From Neocallimastix lanati (nom. inval.) (Eukaryota; Neocallimastigomycota; Neocallimastigomycetes; Neocallimastigales; Neocallimastigaceae): a stretch of DNA of 37,500 bases. This document shows positions 18,841 to 30,971 of the stretch, one piece after another. Both the position numbers and the translations under genes were made by a program. Within the stretch, counting starts at the first letter, position 1, and every line of letters starts with the position of its first letter. The stretch is taken from positions 1 to 37,500 of the forward strand of contig JACVTC010000138.1 of the NCBI GenBank assembly GCA_016946835.1, written 5' to 3'. The notes under the pieces were generated by a model. It ran no database searches and was not told where the DNA came from. It worked only from the letters and a program-made list of their open reading frames with translations.

Positions 18841-20347
18841 AAATATTAAATAAAATAAAATAAAATAAAATAAATAAAATAAAATAAATAGTAGAATATA
18901 AATATAAAGTATAGATTGAGTAAAATAAAATAAAATAAAATAAAATAAAATAAAATAAAATAAAATAAAATAAAATAAAATAAAATAAAATAACATAAAA
19001 TAAAATAAAATAAAATAAAATAAAATAAAATAAAATAAAATAAAATAAAATAAAATAAATAGTAGAATATAAATATAAAGTATAGATTGAGTAAAATAAA
19101 ATAAAATAAAATAAAATAAAATAAAATAAAATAAAATAAAATAAAATAAAATAAAATAACATAAAATAAAATAAAATAAAATAAAATAAAATAAAATAAA
19201 ATAAAATAAAATAAAATAAAATAAAATAAATAGTAGAATATAAATATAAAGTATAGATTGAGTAAAATAAAATAAAATAAAATAAAATAAAATAAAATAA
19301 AATAAAATAAAATAAAATAAAATAAAATAAATAGTAGAATATAAATATAAAGTATAGATTGAGTAAAATAAAATAAAATAAAATAAAATAAAATAAAATA
19401 AAATAAATAGTAGAATATAAATATAAAGTATAGATTGAGTAAAATAAAATAAAATAAAATAAAATAAAATAAATAGTAGAATATAAATATAAAGTATAGA
19501 TTGAGTAAAATAAAATAAAATAAAATAAAATAAAATAAATAGTAGAATATAAATATAAAGTATAGATTGAGTAAAATAAAATAAAATAAAATAAAATAAA
19601 ATAAAATAAATAGTAGAATATAAATATAAAGTATAGATTGAGTAAAATAAAATAAAATAAAATAAAATAAAATAAAATAAAATAAAATAAAATAAAATAA
19701 AATAAAATAAAATAAAATAAAATAAAATAAATAGTAGAATATAAATATAAAGTATAGATTGAGTAAAATAAAATAAAATAAAATAAAATAAAATAAAATA
19801 AAATAAATAGTAGAATATAAATATAAAGTATAGATTGAGTAAAATAAAATAAAATAAAATAAAATAAAATAAAATAAAATAAAATAAAATAAAATAAAAT
19901 AAAATAAAATAAAATAAAATAAAATAAAATAAATAGTAGAATATAAGTATAAAGTACAGATTGAATAAAATAAAATATAATAAAATAAAACAAAATAAAA
20001 CAAAATAAAATAAAATAAAATAAATAGTAGAATATAAGTATAAAGTACAGATTGAATAAAATAATATAAAATAAAATAAAATAAAATAAAATAAAATAAA
20101 ATAAAATAAAATAAAATAAAATAAAATAAAATAAATAGTAGAATATAAGTATAAAGTACAGATTGAATAAAATAAAATATAATAAAATAAAACAAAATAA
20201 AACAAAATAAAATAAAATAAAATAAATAGTAGAATATAAGTATAAAGTACAGATTGAATAAAATAATATAAAATAAAATAAAATAAATAGTAGAATATAA
20301 GTATAAAGTACAGATTGAATAAAATAAAATAAAATAAAATAAAATAA
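18841..20347. repeat. TAAAA-based satellite with a 15-fold repeated core and higher-order structure
   Basis: About 1.5 kb of (TAAAA)n spacers of variable length alternates with a conserved core of about 32 bases that starts TAGTAGAATATAA and ends AGATTGA. I count 15 cores. The ten on the left (to about 19.85 kb) read ATAAATATAAAGTATAGATTGAG in sub-segments; the five on the right carry a linked set of changes (AAGTATAAAGTACAG, GATTGAAT). In the right group two spacer types alternate, one with AAATATAATAAAATAAAAC and one with AATAATATAAAAT, so the unit there is a dimer. Two left spacers share a single TAACATAAAA interruption. Three long minus-strand open frames across it are stop-free repeat artefacts. 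Confidence 0.95.
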
Positions 20348-20542
20348 AACTAAAAAAAAAAAAAAAAGAAAATCTTTTTAAAATTAATATTTTATTAATA
20401 TTAAAATGAATATTGAATATATTTTAATGTATAATATTCAAAATGTTTCTATAATAACAATTTAAACAATTTCAATTAAGAGTTTGAATCACAATCAGGT
20501 GAACTTATCTTTCTTTCTTTCTTTCCTTTCCTTTTTTTTTTT

Positions 20543-20593
<51 letters not shown>

Positions 20594-20677
20594 TTATTTA
20601 CACTTATTTATTTATTAAATTATTAACTAATTAAATGTTTTGATATAAATAGATTATATCTTTTATCTTTTGTCTTT

Positions 20678-20722
<45 letters not shown>

Positions 20723-21673
20723 AATATGTAATATTTATTATTTTAACTTAATATTTAACCATGTGAATATAATTTAGATTGATTAATATATTTATTTATT
20801 ATATTTGATATCTATTAATATAAATTTGAAATGATATTAATTTTCAATCCTATAATTATATTTTTATTCATATGTTCTTGTATTGATAAAAAAAAAAAAA
20901 AAGAGATAATAATAAATGTATTTAAATATATTAAGATATAAATTTCAATTTATATTAATATAAAGTTTGAGAATATGATAATATAAAAAAAAAAAAAAAA
21001 AAAAAAAAAATAAGGATTTTTATTTATAACTTATATGTCATAATTATTTGTAAACTATAAATAACAATATTTTATTTAAGAATTTATGAAACTTTTTTCT
21101 TTTTTTAATAGATGATTTTCCATTATTTAAATTTCATATAATTTTAACTTTTTTTTTTTTAGATTATTTATTCTAATAATAAAAATTTTATATAACATTT
21201 TATTACTTAATAAACTATTTAAAATTTTTTTTACTTATTTGTTATTTAAATATATTTCACCCCGATATATATTATAGTATTCAAATAGACGTAGAAATAA
21301 TACGATAATTATTGCTCAATTTTACTTTATTATTATAATTACAAATATAATATATATATATATATTTTGTTTTTTTTAAAAATTTTTTTTATATGTAATA
21401 TTTATGTAAATAGAAAAAACAAAAGACAAAAAAAACAAAATTCAATGTATTAATAACCACTTATATAATAATTATAATTATATTAAATAGTAATTAATCT
21501 AAATACAATAAGGTGATTTTTTTTATGAGAATTATTTTATTTTTTTAAATAAACGTATTAAATAATAATAATAATAATAAAAATTAAAAATTAAAACAAA
21601 ATAATAAAAATAATAAAAATAATAATAATAATAATAAAAATAATAATAATAATAATAAATAATAATAATAATA

Positions 21674-21736
<63 letters not shown>

Positions 21737-23534
21737 GTGAAAATTTTCAAAATCATATTTTAATATTTTTTTTTATTTTTTATTTTATTATTAATATTTT
21801 TTTTTTTTAATCATAATTTTAATAAAAGTAATATTAAAAGTATTATCATATTTTTATATATATTAATTTAACCTTGTTTATATTATTTTATTTATTTTAT
21901 TATTTATTAAGAAATTTTTATAAATAAAATTTAAAAAGTTAAATATATTATGATTATACTGTTAATATATACATTTTATTCATAGGTTGTCAACTTATAA
22001 TAAATAGATTATTATACTTTTTTTTTTCTTGGAATATAGGATTATTTTTTTTGCATAAATAATTAATATATTGATTACAATATAAACAAATATTTATTAA
22101 ATACTATAAAAAAAAAAAAAACTTGTTACTATTATATATAGATATAAAGTTTTTATATAAAAAAAATTTTTTTTTAGATATTTTATATTGAATATTATAT
22201 TAAATAGTTATATTTATATTTAATAACAAGTTTTTAATTTTTAAATAAGGAAGTTAAATTATTATAATATATTAACAATATAAATATAATATATTACAAT
22301 ACTCATTATTAAAGTTAAAAATCTCACAATTAATTAATTATAATTTCCTTTTAATTTCATTATTAATATATATATAAATATATACATTTTTTAATCTCTA
22401 TAATTAATTTTATTATATTTAATTTTGTTTTTATGAAAAAAAAAAATTTTTTTTTTTATATTTTACTTATTTATAATTTATTTATTTTTTTTTAAACTAT
22501 TTTAAATTTTATTTTATAATAACATAGTCAATAAATTAATTTTTAAGTTTTTTTCTTAAAAATATATGAAAAAATTTTAAAAAAGACATTTTTATCCAAT
22601 ATTTCACATTTATCGTAATTATTGTTAAAATTGAATTATTAGCAACTTTTTTTTTTTGGATAATGTTAAATAATAATATAATAAATAAAGTTTTATTAAT
22701 TAATTTTTATAAATAATAAGATTGATTAGAAAAATAATAATAATTAAAATTCAGCACAATATTTGTAAATGTATAATATATTATCAATGTATTATAATAT
22801 ATTGATATAATAAATAATAACATTTAAATTTATATAACTTGTATTTAAGTTTATTAATATATTTATCTAATAATAAATTATTATTAAATATAATAAATAT
22901 ATAATATATATTATTTATATATTATTAATATATTACATATATTTCTTCATAAATCATCATTTAAATGGTAAAAATGAACCTAATAAATTTAATAATTTTA
23001 AAAAACAATTCAATTATATATTAATAATATATTTATACCTTAGAATTCAATACATTATCAGATAAATATTTAATATTATTTTAGTTTTTTTTTTTTTTAA
23101 TTGAATTATAAATAATATATTTAATTTCAAACTTTATATATTAATAAAATTATACAGTGATATATACATCGCTTTATTAATTATTTTATTAATAATTTCA
23201 AAAAATATATAAAAGTTGAGATTTTTTTTTTTTTTTTTTATTTTTTTTTTTTATTTTAAAACATCATTTTATAAATATTGTAAAGTTTAAAAAAAGAAAA
23301 AATATATTAAAAGAAAAAAAAAAAAAGATAAAAAAAAATATTTTTTAAACTATATAAATTTAATTGCATATAATCTATTAAATATATATATCCAAAATAA
23401 AAAAATTCATATTGTTTAAAAAAGATTTATTAATATAAAAAACGACTTTAATAGTATTAAAAAATTTTTTTTATAATATTAAAAAAAAATATAAAAATAA
23501 ATAATTGATTTTGTTAAAAATAAATGAATTAAAG
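20348..23534. other. Gene-free AT-rich region upstream of the Asn-rich gene
   Basis: Contains long homopolymers: T-rich at about 20530-20589, A at 20681-20721, A at 20986-21010. An interrupted AAT microsatellite covers about 21557-21731. No gene recognised. The last few hundred bases should hold the promoter and 5' UTR of the gene starting at 23535, but no specific element can be called in this composition. Confidence 0.5.
21557..21731. repeat. Interrupted (AAT)n microsatellite
   Basis: AAT units with several AAAAT interruptions. The minus-strand poly-Leu/Tyr frame over it is an artefact. Confidence 0.93.
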
Positions 23535-26064
23535 ATGAAAAGCAATGATATTAGTTCTGAAGGATATAATTCCTTTTCAGCTCAAGCTTTAGAATTAAAA
23601 GCTGCTGAAGAAAGTATTGATTTAAAGAGTGATAGTATAATAAGGTAAATATTATATATATATATATATTTTTTTTTTTTTGTTGTTGTTACTAGAACAG
23701 TCTAGTTGAGTTGTACAAGAGAAAATTTTAATAAATAGAAAGTTGAAAAGACAAAAAAAAAATAAAAAAAAAAAATAAAAACCCTAATAATTATTTATAT
23801 AATAATATAAATAGAGAGGAATATTTATACCAAAAGAAGCAGGAGAGATTTAAGAAAACTGCTTTTGGTGTACAAACCATTGTTTCTAGAAAGTTATATA
23901 GAGCTGCAAATCTTACTGTCGAAGAATATTTTAGAAAGAAGTGGAATATTTCAAGAGCACGTAAGTTTTATATATGAATATATAAAGATATATTCATAAT
24001 TAACATAAATTAATATAAGGTTTATTAACAAACTTTATTATTTATTATTATTATTATTATTATTTAATATTATTAAATTTAGAGGTTTATCGTTTTTTAG
24101 ATGCTGCTGATGTTTTAAGACAATTAAAAGATTTTTCATTTACTCCAAGACATGAATTATTATGTAGAACGCTAAAGCATTATGCTAAGACACATGAAGA
24201 TATGGTTTTATTATGGCAATCTGTATTAGATAAGGCACAAAATAAACTTACTTCTATCAATAGTGGTTTAATTACAAAGGTTTGGGAAGAATTAGTTAGT
24301 TCTGGTAAAATTGTTCCAAAGGTTCCAGAAAAGGGAGCTAGAAAAGTTAGAACGTACAAGAAAAAGACTACCCTTCCAATACCAGCATTATCTTGTACAA
24401 ATCCAATAACTTCTTCTGATCTTACCGAGATAGAAAATTCCATAAAAAATATTAATAATATTTCAGAGAATTCAAAGAGAAAGATAAATTCTAAACGTAA
24501 TCATGATTCGTCTAAACCAAAACATGAAAAGGAAAGTAAACTTTTTAGTAGAAGAATAAATAAATCTATTACTGCTGATTTAGAATTATCAGAATCATTG
24601 TTAAGGCCAAATAATGGATTACTTCTTGCTGGCTCACAACCAAATAGTGCTAATATTAATGGTAATTCTCAATATAATTTTAATAATAATAATAGTAATA
24701 ATAATAGTAATCAATCTATTACTATATCTAATGGTGTTAAAATTGAACCTCCTACTCCACCACCAGAATATATATATAATAATAGAAATGGTCATTGGAA
24801 TTGCCCACCACAAAATAATAATGGTAATAATATGAATAGGAATATGAATTATTCCTCTGATAATGGATTTAATAATCAAAACTTTAATAATATGAATAAT
24901 AACAATCATAATTTCAATGGTAATAATATGAATGGTAATCCAAACCTTAATAATAATAATAATAATTATAATAATTATTATAATAATCAAAGCCAACCTA
25001 TGAATTATAATAATAACAATAATAATTCAATGGGAATGAATAATAATAATAATAATCAAGGTTTTAATAATTATACTCCTATTAAACAAGAACCAAATAC
25101 TACAAATTATTATGGTAACAATAACAATAACAACAATAATAGATTTAACCATAATATTAATCAAAACTATAATCCACAACCACAGTCGCAACCAAATAAT
25201 TATAATAATAATAATAATAATCAACCTTTAATGAATCCAAACTTTTCACAACCACCAAAGAGATTTCCACAAAATCAAAATATGAATCAATACAATCAAA
25301 ATTATTCTATGAATAGTACTAATAGTAGTAGTAATGATGATAATAATAGAAACAATAGTGGTCCATATTATTCTCAAAATAATACTCTTTCTCCTAATTC
25401 TCAAGTGTACTCTCCACCAAATAGCCCAGGTTACCTTAATGGAAATGGTAACAATAACAATAACAATAACAACAACTATAATAATGGCTATAATAATAAT
25501 AGTAATAATGGTTATAATAATAATAATAATAGTTATACTAATAATAATAATAGTTATAATAATAACCATAATCAAACCTTTTATAATAATCAACCACCAC
25601 AACAAAATTCAATGCAACAAAATAACTTTAATAATTATAACAACAATAACAATAATCAATATCCAAATGAAAATCCAAATTATAATAACCAAGGAAATAA
25701 TAAAGGTTATTATAACAATAACAATAACAATAACAATAATTATAATAATTATTCTCAATCCCAACCCCAACCCCAACCCCAAGTACAACCACACCAAAGA
25801 CAACCTAATGTTGCTATGAATAATTTTAATGGTGGATCACCGGTAGCAATGAATAATACCAATAACAACAATAACAACCTCTACAATAATAATAATAACA
25901 ACTTATACAATAACAATTTTAATCAAAATAACTTTAATAACCACGGCATTCCACAATCTTCACCGATGAATAATTACAGTAGTAGTAACAACAACAACAA
26001 CAACAACAATAATAATAATAATAATTTCCCACTTTCTCCAAGATCTATAAATAATACCATGTAA
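23535..26064 (+). CDS. Asn-rich putative regulator with N-terminal helix-turn-helix-like region; three exons
   Basis: Proposed join 23535-23644, 23815-23960, 24083-26064: 745 residues, both introns GT..AG (170 and 122 bp), frame kept across both. The ATG is preceded by an in-frame stop, and the splices bridge to the long open frame without error. Residues ~45-190 are normal-complexity and hold a helix-turn-helix-like stretch (about 72-97: VEEYFRKKWNISRAQVYRFL, then DAADVL), followed by helical segments. Its style recalls bacterial and phage ParB/DUF3102-like regulators, an unverified resemblance. Basic stretches (GARKVRTYKKKT ~170-181; SKRKINSKR ~216-224) look like nuclear localisation signals. 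From ~275 the chain is Asn-rich, with Gln/Pro/Tyr and Ser-Pro sites, runs of up to 13 Asn, VKIE and IKQEP possible SUMO sites (Lys305, Lys420) and a PPEY motif (312-315). Likely a nuclear DNA-binding or transcription protein. The family is not recognised with certainty. Confidence 0.85.
23645..23814 (+). other. Intron 1 of the Asn-rich gene
   Basis: Donor AAG|GTAAAT and acceptor ATAG|A; the split codon AG|A gives Arg37. The intron is AT-rich with a TA run and a small hairpin ACTAGA-ACAG-TCTAGT at 23691-23706, the only patch of mixed composition in it. Alternative acceptors two and four bases downstream would break the frame. Confidence 0.85.
23961..24082 (+). other. Intron 2 of the Asn-rich gene
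   Basis: Donor GCAC|GTAAGT, a strong consensus, and acceptor AAATTTAG|AG; the split codon C|AG gives Gln86 inside the predicted recognition helix. A TTA microsatellite precedes the acceptor. Confidence 0.9.
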
Positions 26065-26270
26065 AAAAAAAAAAAAAAAAACAATACAATTCATCCTTTA
26101 TTATTAAAATTTCTACAACCTCTTCTCCTCCATTACTGATTATATAAATATAATCGGTGAACCACCCGTCAACCCCAACCCAAGTCTCTAAATATTTTTT
26201 TAGGACTAAATTAATAATGGTTCAATTTTATGTTCCTATCAGAGTTAAGGCAAAAATAGTATAATTTTTT
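26065..26270 (+). other. Probable 3' UTR of the Asn-rich gene, with a hairpin
   Basis: After the stop, an A18 run is followed by about 170 bases that are pyrimidine-rich and less AT-biased than the intergenic DNA, as expected of transcribed sequence. A 10-bp hairpin, ACTGATTATA (26135-26144) with TATAATCGGT (26149-26158) and a 4-base loop, is complete on the plus strand if one G-U pair is allowed. On the minus strand that pair is lost, which agrees with plus-strand RNA. The polyadenylation site is not identifiable. Confidence 0.55.
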
Positions 26271-27586
26271 AGGAAAAAAAAAAAAAAAAAAAAAGAGAGA
26301 TTAAAGAGAAATAAAGTGGGAAATTTATTTAAAATATTATTATTATAATAAAAAATTTTTTAATTATGTAATAATAAAAAAAAAATATATATAAATATAT
26401 ATATATATATAAAATTTATATATATATATATCAATATATATATTTTTTAAAAATTGTGTATATTTTGGATAATGTTTTTAATATATATATATATATATAT
26501 AAAGAAACGTTTATATTTTATTTTGTAATCTTTTATATATATATATATAAATATAAATAATTTAATTCATATTTTAATTTTTTATAGATACTTATATATT
26601 TCCTTTTATATATAATACATATATATATATATTTTTTTAAAAAAAGTAAAAAAAAAAAAAAAAAAAAATTCTATCTATTTATCAAACATTTTTTTTTTTT
26701 TTTTTAAATTTTATTTTTTAATTTTAATTTTTAATTTTTTTTTTTTGTATTTTTTATATCAATTCAATTTTAAAAAAAAAATTAAAAAACATTTTCTAAA
26801 TATTTTGATAATTAACAACACACACACGTTAAACTCATAAAAATAATAATAATAAAAAAAAAAATCTAATAAAAATAAAATAAAATAAAATAGAATAAAA
26901 ATAATTAAATAATTTTTTAATCCATTAAAACATTACAGTTTTAAATAAATAATTATTATTATTATTATTGTGTTATATACATAAAAATTAATTAAAAAAA
27001 TCCTAATGATTTAAATCGATAAAACTTTTTTTTTTTTCAAAAGCCTTTTTTTTATTAAAAAATTATTATTTTATTAGTAATATTAATATTATTTTATTAT
27101 TATTATTTTTATTATTAATATTAATAATTATTTTATTATTATTATTTTATATTTTTATTAATAAAAATTTTTTATTTTTTATTTTTTATTTTTTAATAAA
27201 ATTTTTTTTATAGTGTTAAATTTTATATGTAGTCCATTACCAATAAATTTATAATATAGAGTAATCTATTGATTTTAATCTATTGATAAACCAATAAATT
27301 TATAATATATTAATCTATTAAATTTATTATATTGATAATATATTATATACAAAGTTGTTCCTAATCCTCCTCCTCAACATAATAAAAAAAAAAAAAAAAA
27401 AAAAAGGATATATAATTTTTTTTTTTAAATAAATAAATAAATATTGGTGTCATTTTAATTTTTTATTTAATAGAAATAAATAGAATGACCATATATTATT
27501 ATACTATTATAATCTATAGGTAATATATATTATTTCTTTGTATATAAATTCCATTTAATATAAAAAAATAAAAAAATAAAAAAAAA

Positions 27587-27625
<39 letters not shown>

Positions 27626-30017
27626 TTTTTTCAATTTAATTTAATTTAATTTAATTAATTATTTATTTAATAAATTATTTAAAAAAAAAAAAATTTTTTT
27701 TTTTCATTTTTTTTAATTAATTAATTTTATAAAAAAAACAATTTTTAATTTTATTTTATTTTATTTTATTTTATTTTATTTTAAAAATTTTTTTTTTTTA
27801 ATTTTAATTTTTTTAATAATTTTTTTTTATTTCTATTTATAATTTATGAATCAAACTTTATTTAATAATAATTTTCTGTATTGTTCATAATATTATATAG
27901 ATTTAAATAATTTAATTGATTTTATCAAAAATAGAATTTTTTTTTTTTTATTTTTTAAATCTCCTTATCTAATATATAATATATAACACGATTTATAATC
28001 TATTTTTTTTTTTATTTTTTTTCTTAAAATTTTTAATAGAATGGATAAAATTTTTTAAATTTCAATTTTTTTTTTTTTAATTAAAATATATAAATTTTGT
28101 AGATATAGTTTTATATAATAAATAATAAATAATAAAATAATAAATAATAAAATAATAAATAATAAAATAATAAATAATAATAAATAATAAATAATAAACA
28201 ATAAAATAATAAATAATAAAATAATAAATAATAATAAATAATAAATAATAAATAATAAAATAATAAATAATAAATAATAAATAATAAATAATAAATAATA
28301 AATAATAAAATAATAAATAATAAAATAATAAATAATAAAATAATAAATAATAAATAATAAATAAATAAATAATAAATAATAAATAATAAATAAATGAGTA
28401 ATAAATAATAAATAATAAATTAATATATAGAAATAAAATGTTTTTTTTCTTATTAATATATTTGAATATACGCATAAAATTTTTAATTAATTAAAAAAAA
28501 TAAATTTATTAAAATAATTAAATGTATTTATACTGATTCTATATTTATGATTATGTATAAATAATTGAATATATATATTTAGATTTAGAAATAATACATA
28601 TAACATATATATATTATCTATAGAGAAAAAAAATTTTTTTTTTTTAATAAAAGATTTATTAAAATTTTAAGAATGGATTCATAAATTTTAATTAATAGAA
28701 ATTGAATAATTATTAGTTATTTATTAAATGTTAGTATTAATTGTAGACATTTCTTTAAATTTATAATAATAATAGATGGCGATTGAAAAAAAAAATTTTT
28801 TTTCTTTTCCAGAACAAAGGATTATTTAATTAATAATTATAGTTATAGAAAAAAGAAGTTTATATCATTATTATATAATATTAACACAATTTCTTTTCTT
28901 TTTTTGTTTTTTAAACAATAAAAACTTTTTAATATAAAGCAATTAATAAATAATAATAAATAATGATAAATAATAATATTTTATTTAAAATATAATAAAA
29001 TGTAACAAAATATATTATTTATTCAAAATATTATGAATGGTTAATAAATAATATTATTTTATTCAAAATATTATAAAATCATAGAAAAATAAGGTTTTAT
29101 TTATATTTTATTATTTTTTTTTAAAAAAATTTTATTCTTTTTATTCTACAACTTTTTTTTTTATTTTTATATAAACTTAAGTTTTAGGTTTTATTGTTCT
29201 ATTTTTGAAATAAACAATATATATTTACGCCGAACTTTTGTTTTAAGTTTAAATTATTATATTATTTTATTTTATTACATTCTATATTTTTTTTTTTTTT
29301 GATAAATTAAATTATTTAGATGACAATAATAATTAAATAATAATTAAATAATAATAATAATAAAAGTTTAACTTTTTTTTTATTTTTCTTTTAAATAATT
29401 AAAGTGATTATGATAGATGATGATATGGTAAGAAAAAAAATAACGTTAATTTTTTATTTTATTTTATTTTATTTTATTTTATATAATTACTATATTATTA
29501 GTTTTGATATCATCAAAAAAAAAAAAAAAAAAAAAAAAACTTTAATTTTAAATAGTTAATGTATTAAAACATATATAAAACTTTGTTTTAATTTTTATTT
29601 ATTTTTATTTTTATTTTTATTTTTTATTCTTAAAGTATTTAAAGTAAAAAGGAAAATATTTAAATCATTTTAATTATTATTAAAAAAAAAAAAAAAGCAT
29701 TTATGCATTTCCTTTATAGAAACATTCTAATATATCGTATAGGAAAATATGGAAACTATAAGAAGAATTTAAAAAAGTTTAAATTATAATTAATAATAAT
29801 AAATTGTAATTCACCAAATTTTTTTTTTTTTTTTATTATTATTATTTTTTATGAATTAATAATTTTTCTTGTATATTTAAATTAAATTCTTGGTATAAAA
29901 AATTATGATGGTATGATTAATATATCATTTTAATACATTAATTTTATTCTCCAATTGATATATTGTATTGATCAACTAATTTATATTAATATATAATGTA
30001 TATCACAATATATTTAA
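26271..30017. other. Gene-free AT-rich region
   Basis: Homopolymers, TA runs (for example 26400-26440, 26480-26502), a TTA run at 27586-27625, TTTTA runs near 27750-27782 and 29457-29481, and an AATA-type array (28113-28432). No gene or RNA recognised. Confidence 0.5.
28113..28432. repeat. Mixed AAT / AAAT microsatellite array
   Basis: About 320 bp of AATAAT and AATAAAAT units. The minus-strand frame of Ile/Leu/Tyr across it is a repeat artefact. Confidence 0.93.
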
Positions 30018-30197
30018 AAGTAAAAATTATCTATTAAATAAAATCTCAATATTTAAATATGTATTTGTTAAAAAAAGTAATAAATTTTATATATTTAAAT
30101 ATAATATATTACAATATATTTGAATATATATTATTTATTATTTTTTTTAATAATTATTTAAATATTGAGATTTTATTTCAATAAATAATTTTTACTT
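30018..30197. repeat. Large inverted repeat, ~42-base arms around a 95-base centre
   Basis: 30018-30059 and 30155-30197 are reverse complements with about two substitutions and one single-base gap; the innermost 24 bases of each arm (30036-30059 and 30155-30178) are perfect. The centre is AT-only low-complexity sequence. No open frame is present. Confidence 0.85.
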
Positions 30198-30265
30198 ATA
30201 GGATTAATTTTATAATTAAAATAATTGTTACATTTATATTAAATATGAAAAATATTTATATTTTA

Positions 30266-30352
30266 ATTAGAATTTAATTTAAAAAGTATGATATTAATGT
30301 AATTATTTTAAATAATTACATTAATATCATACTTTTTAAATTAAATTCTAAT
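30266..30352. repeat. Near-perfect 87-base palindrome (43-bp arms, 1-base centre)
   Basis: 30266-30308 and 30310-30352 are exact reverse complements around a single T. The arms include TAGAATTTAATTTAAAAAGT and ATGATATTAATGTAATTATTT in sub-segments. It could extrude as a cruciform, or fold as RNA into one unbroken hairpin. It begins about 70 bases after the preceding large inverted repeat. Confidence 0.95.
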
Positions 30353-30570
30353 ATATAGTTTATATACTATATAATATATAAAAAACATGTTTATTTATAT
30401 TGGAAAATATATATATATATTTTTTAGATAAAATAATAAATATACCACTATTATTGCTTATAAAATAATAATTTCTTAATATGTATTATTTTAATAATAA
30501 ATATAAAAAGTATATATATAAGTATAATAATATTTAAATTTAAATTTAGAGGTAAACAAAAATGAAAATA

Positions 30571-30601
<31 letters not shown>

Positions 30602-30745
30602 CATTTAAAATTACCTTTTATGGGCTTTTTTTTCCTGTAAATTCATGTATTTAAATATTAAATGATAAATTTATGATAATTTTCATTTAATATAAATTAT
30701 TAAAAAAAAAAAAAAAATTAAAAATTAATCATTAAACTAATAATA

Positions 30746-30971
30746 ATCAAATAAAAAATAATAATAATAAATAAATAAATAATAAATAAATAATAAATAA
30801 ATAAATAATAAATAAATAAATAATAAATAAATAAATAATAAATAAATAAATAATAAATAAATAAATAAATAATAAATAAATAAATAAATAATAAATAAAT
30901 AAATAATAAATAAATAAATAATAAATAAATAATAAATAAATAAATAATAAATAAATAAATAATAATAAAAA
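30746..30971. repeat. AAAT/AAT microsatellite array
   Basis: About 225 bp of AATAAATAAAT units with a roughly 15-base recurring pattern (AATAAATAAATAAAT with one AAT). Minus-strand Ile/Leu/Tyr frames over it are artefacts. Confidence 0.93.

Noticed and set aside
18812-20205. Three overlapping minus-strand open frames of 393-455 residues rich in Phe/Ile/Leu/Tyr
   Set aside because: They are translations of the TAAAA satellite, which has no stop in these phases; all three frames are open at once, and there is no codon or domain signal.
24634-25819. Open frames in other phases and on the minus strand inside the Asn-rich gene
   Set aside because: Poly-Ile/Val frames mirror AAT/AAC runs; the Asn-rich frame joins cleanly to spliced upstream exons and is clearly the real one.
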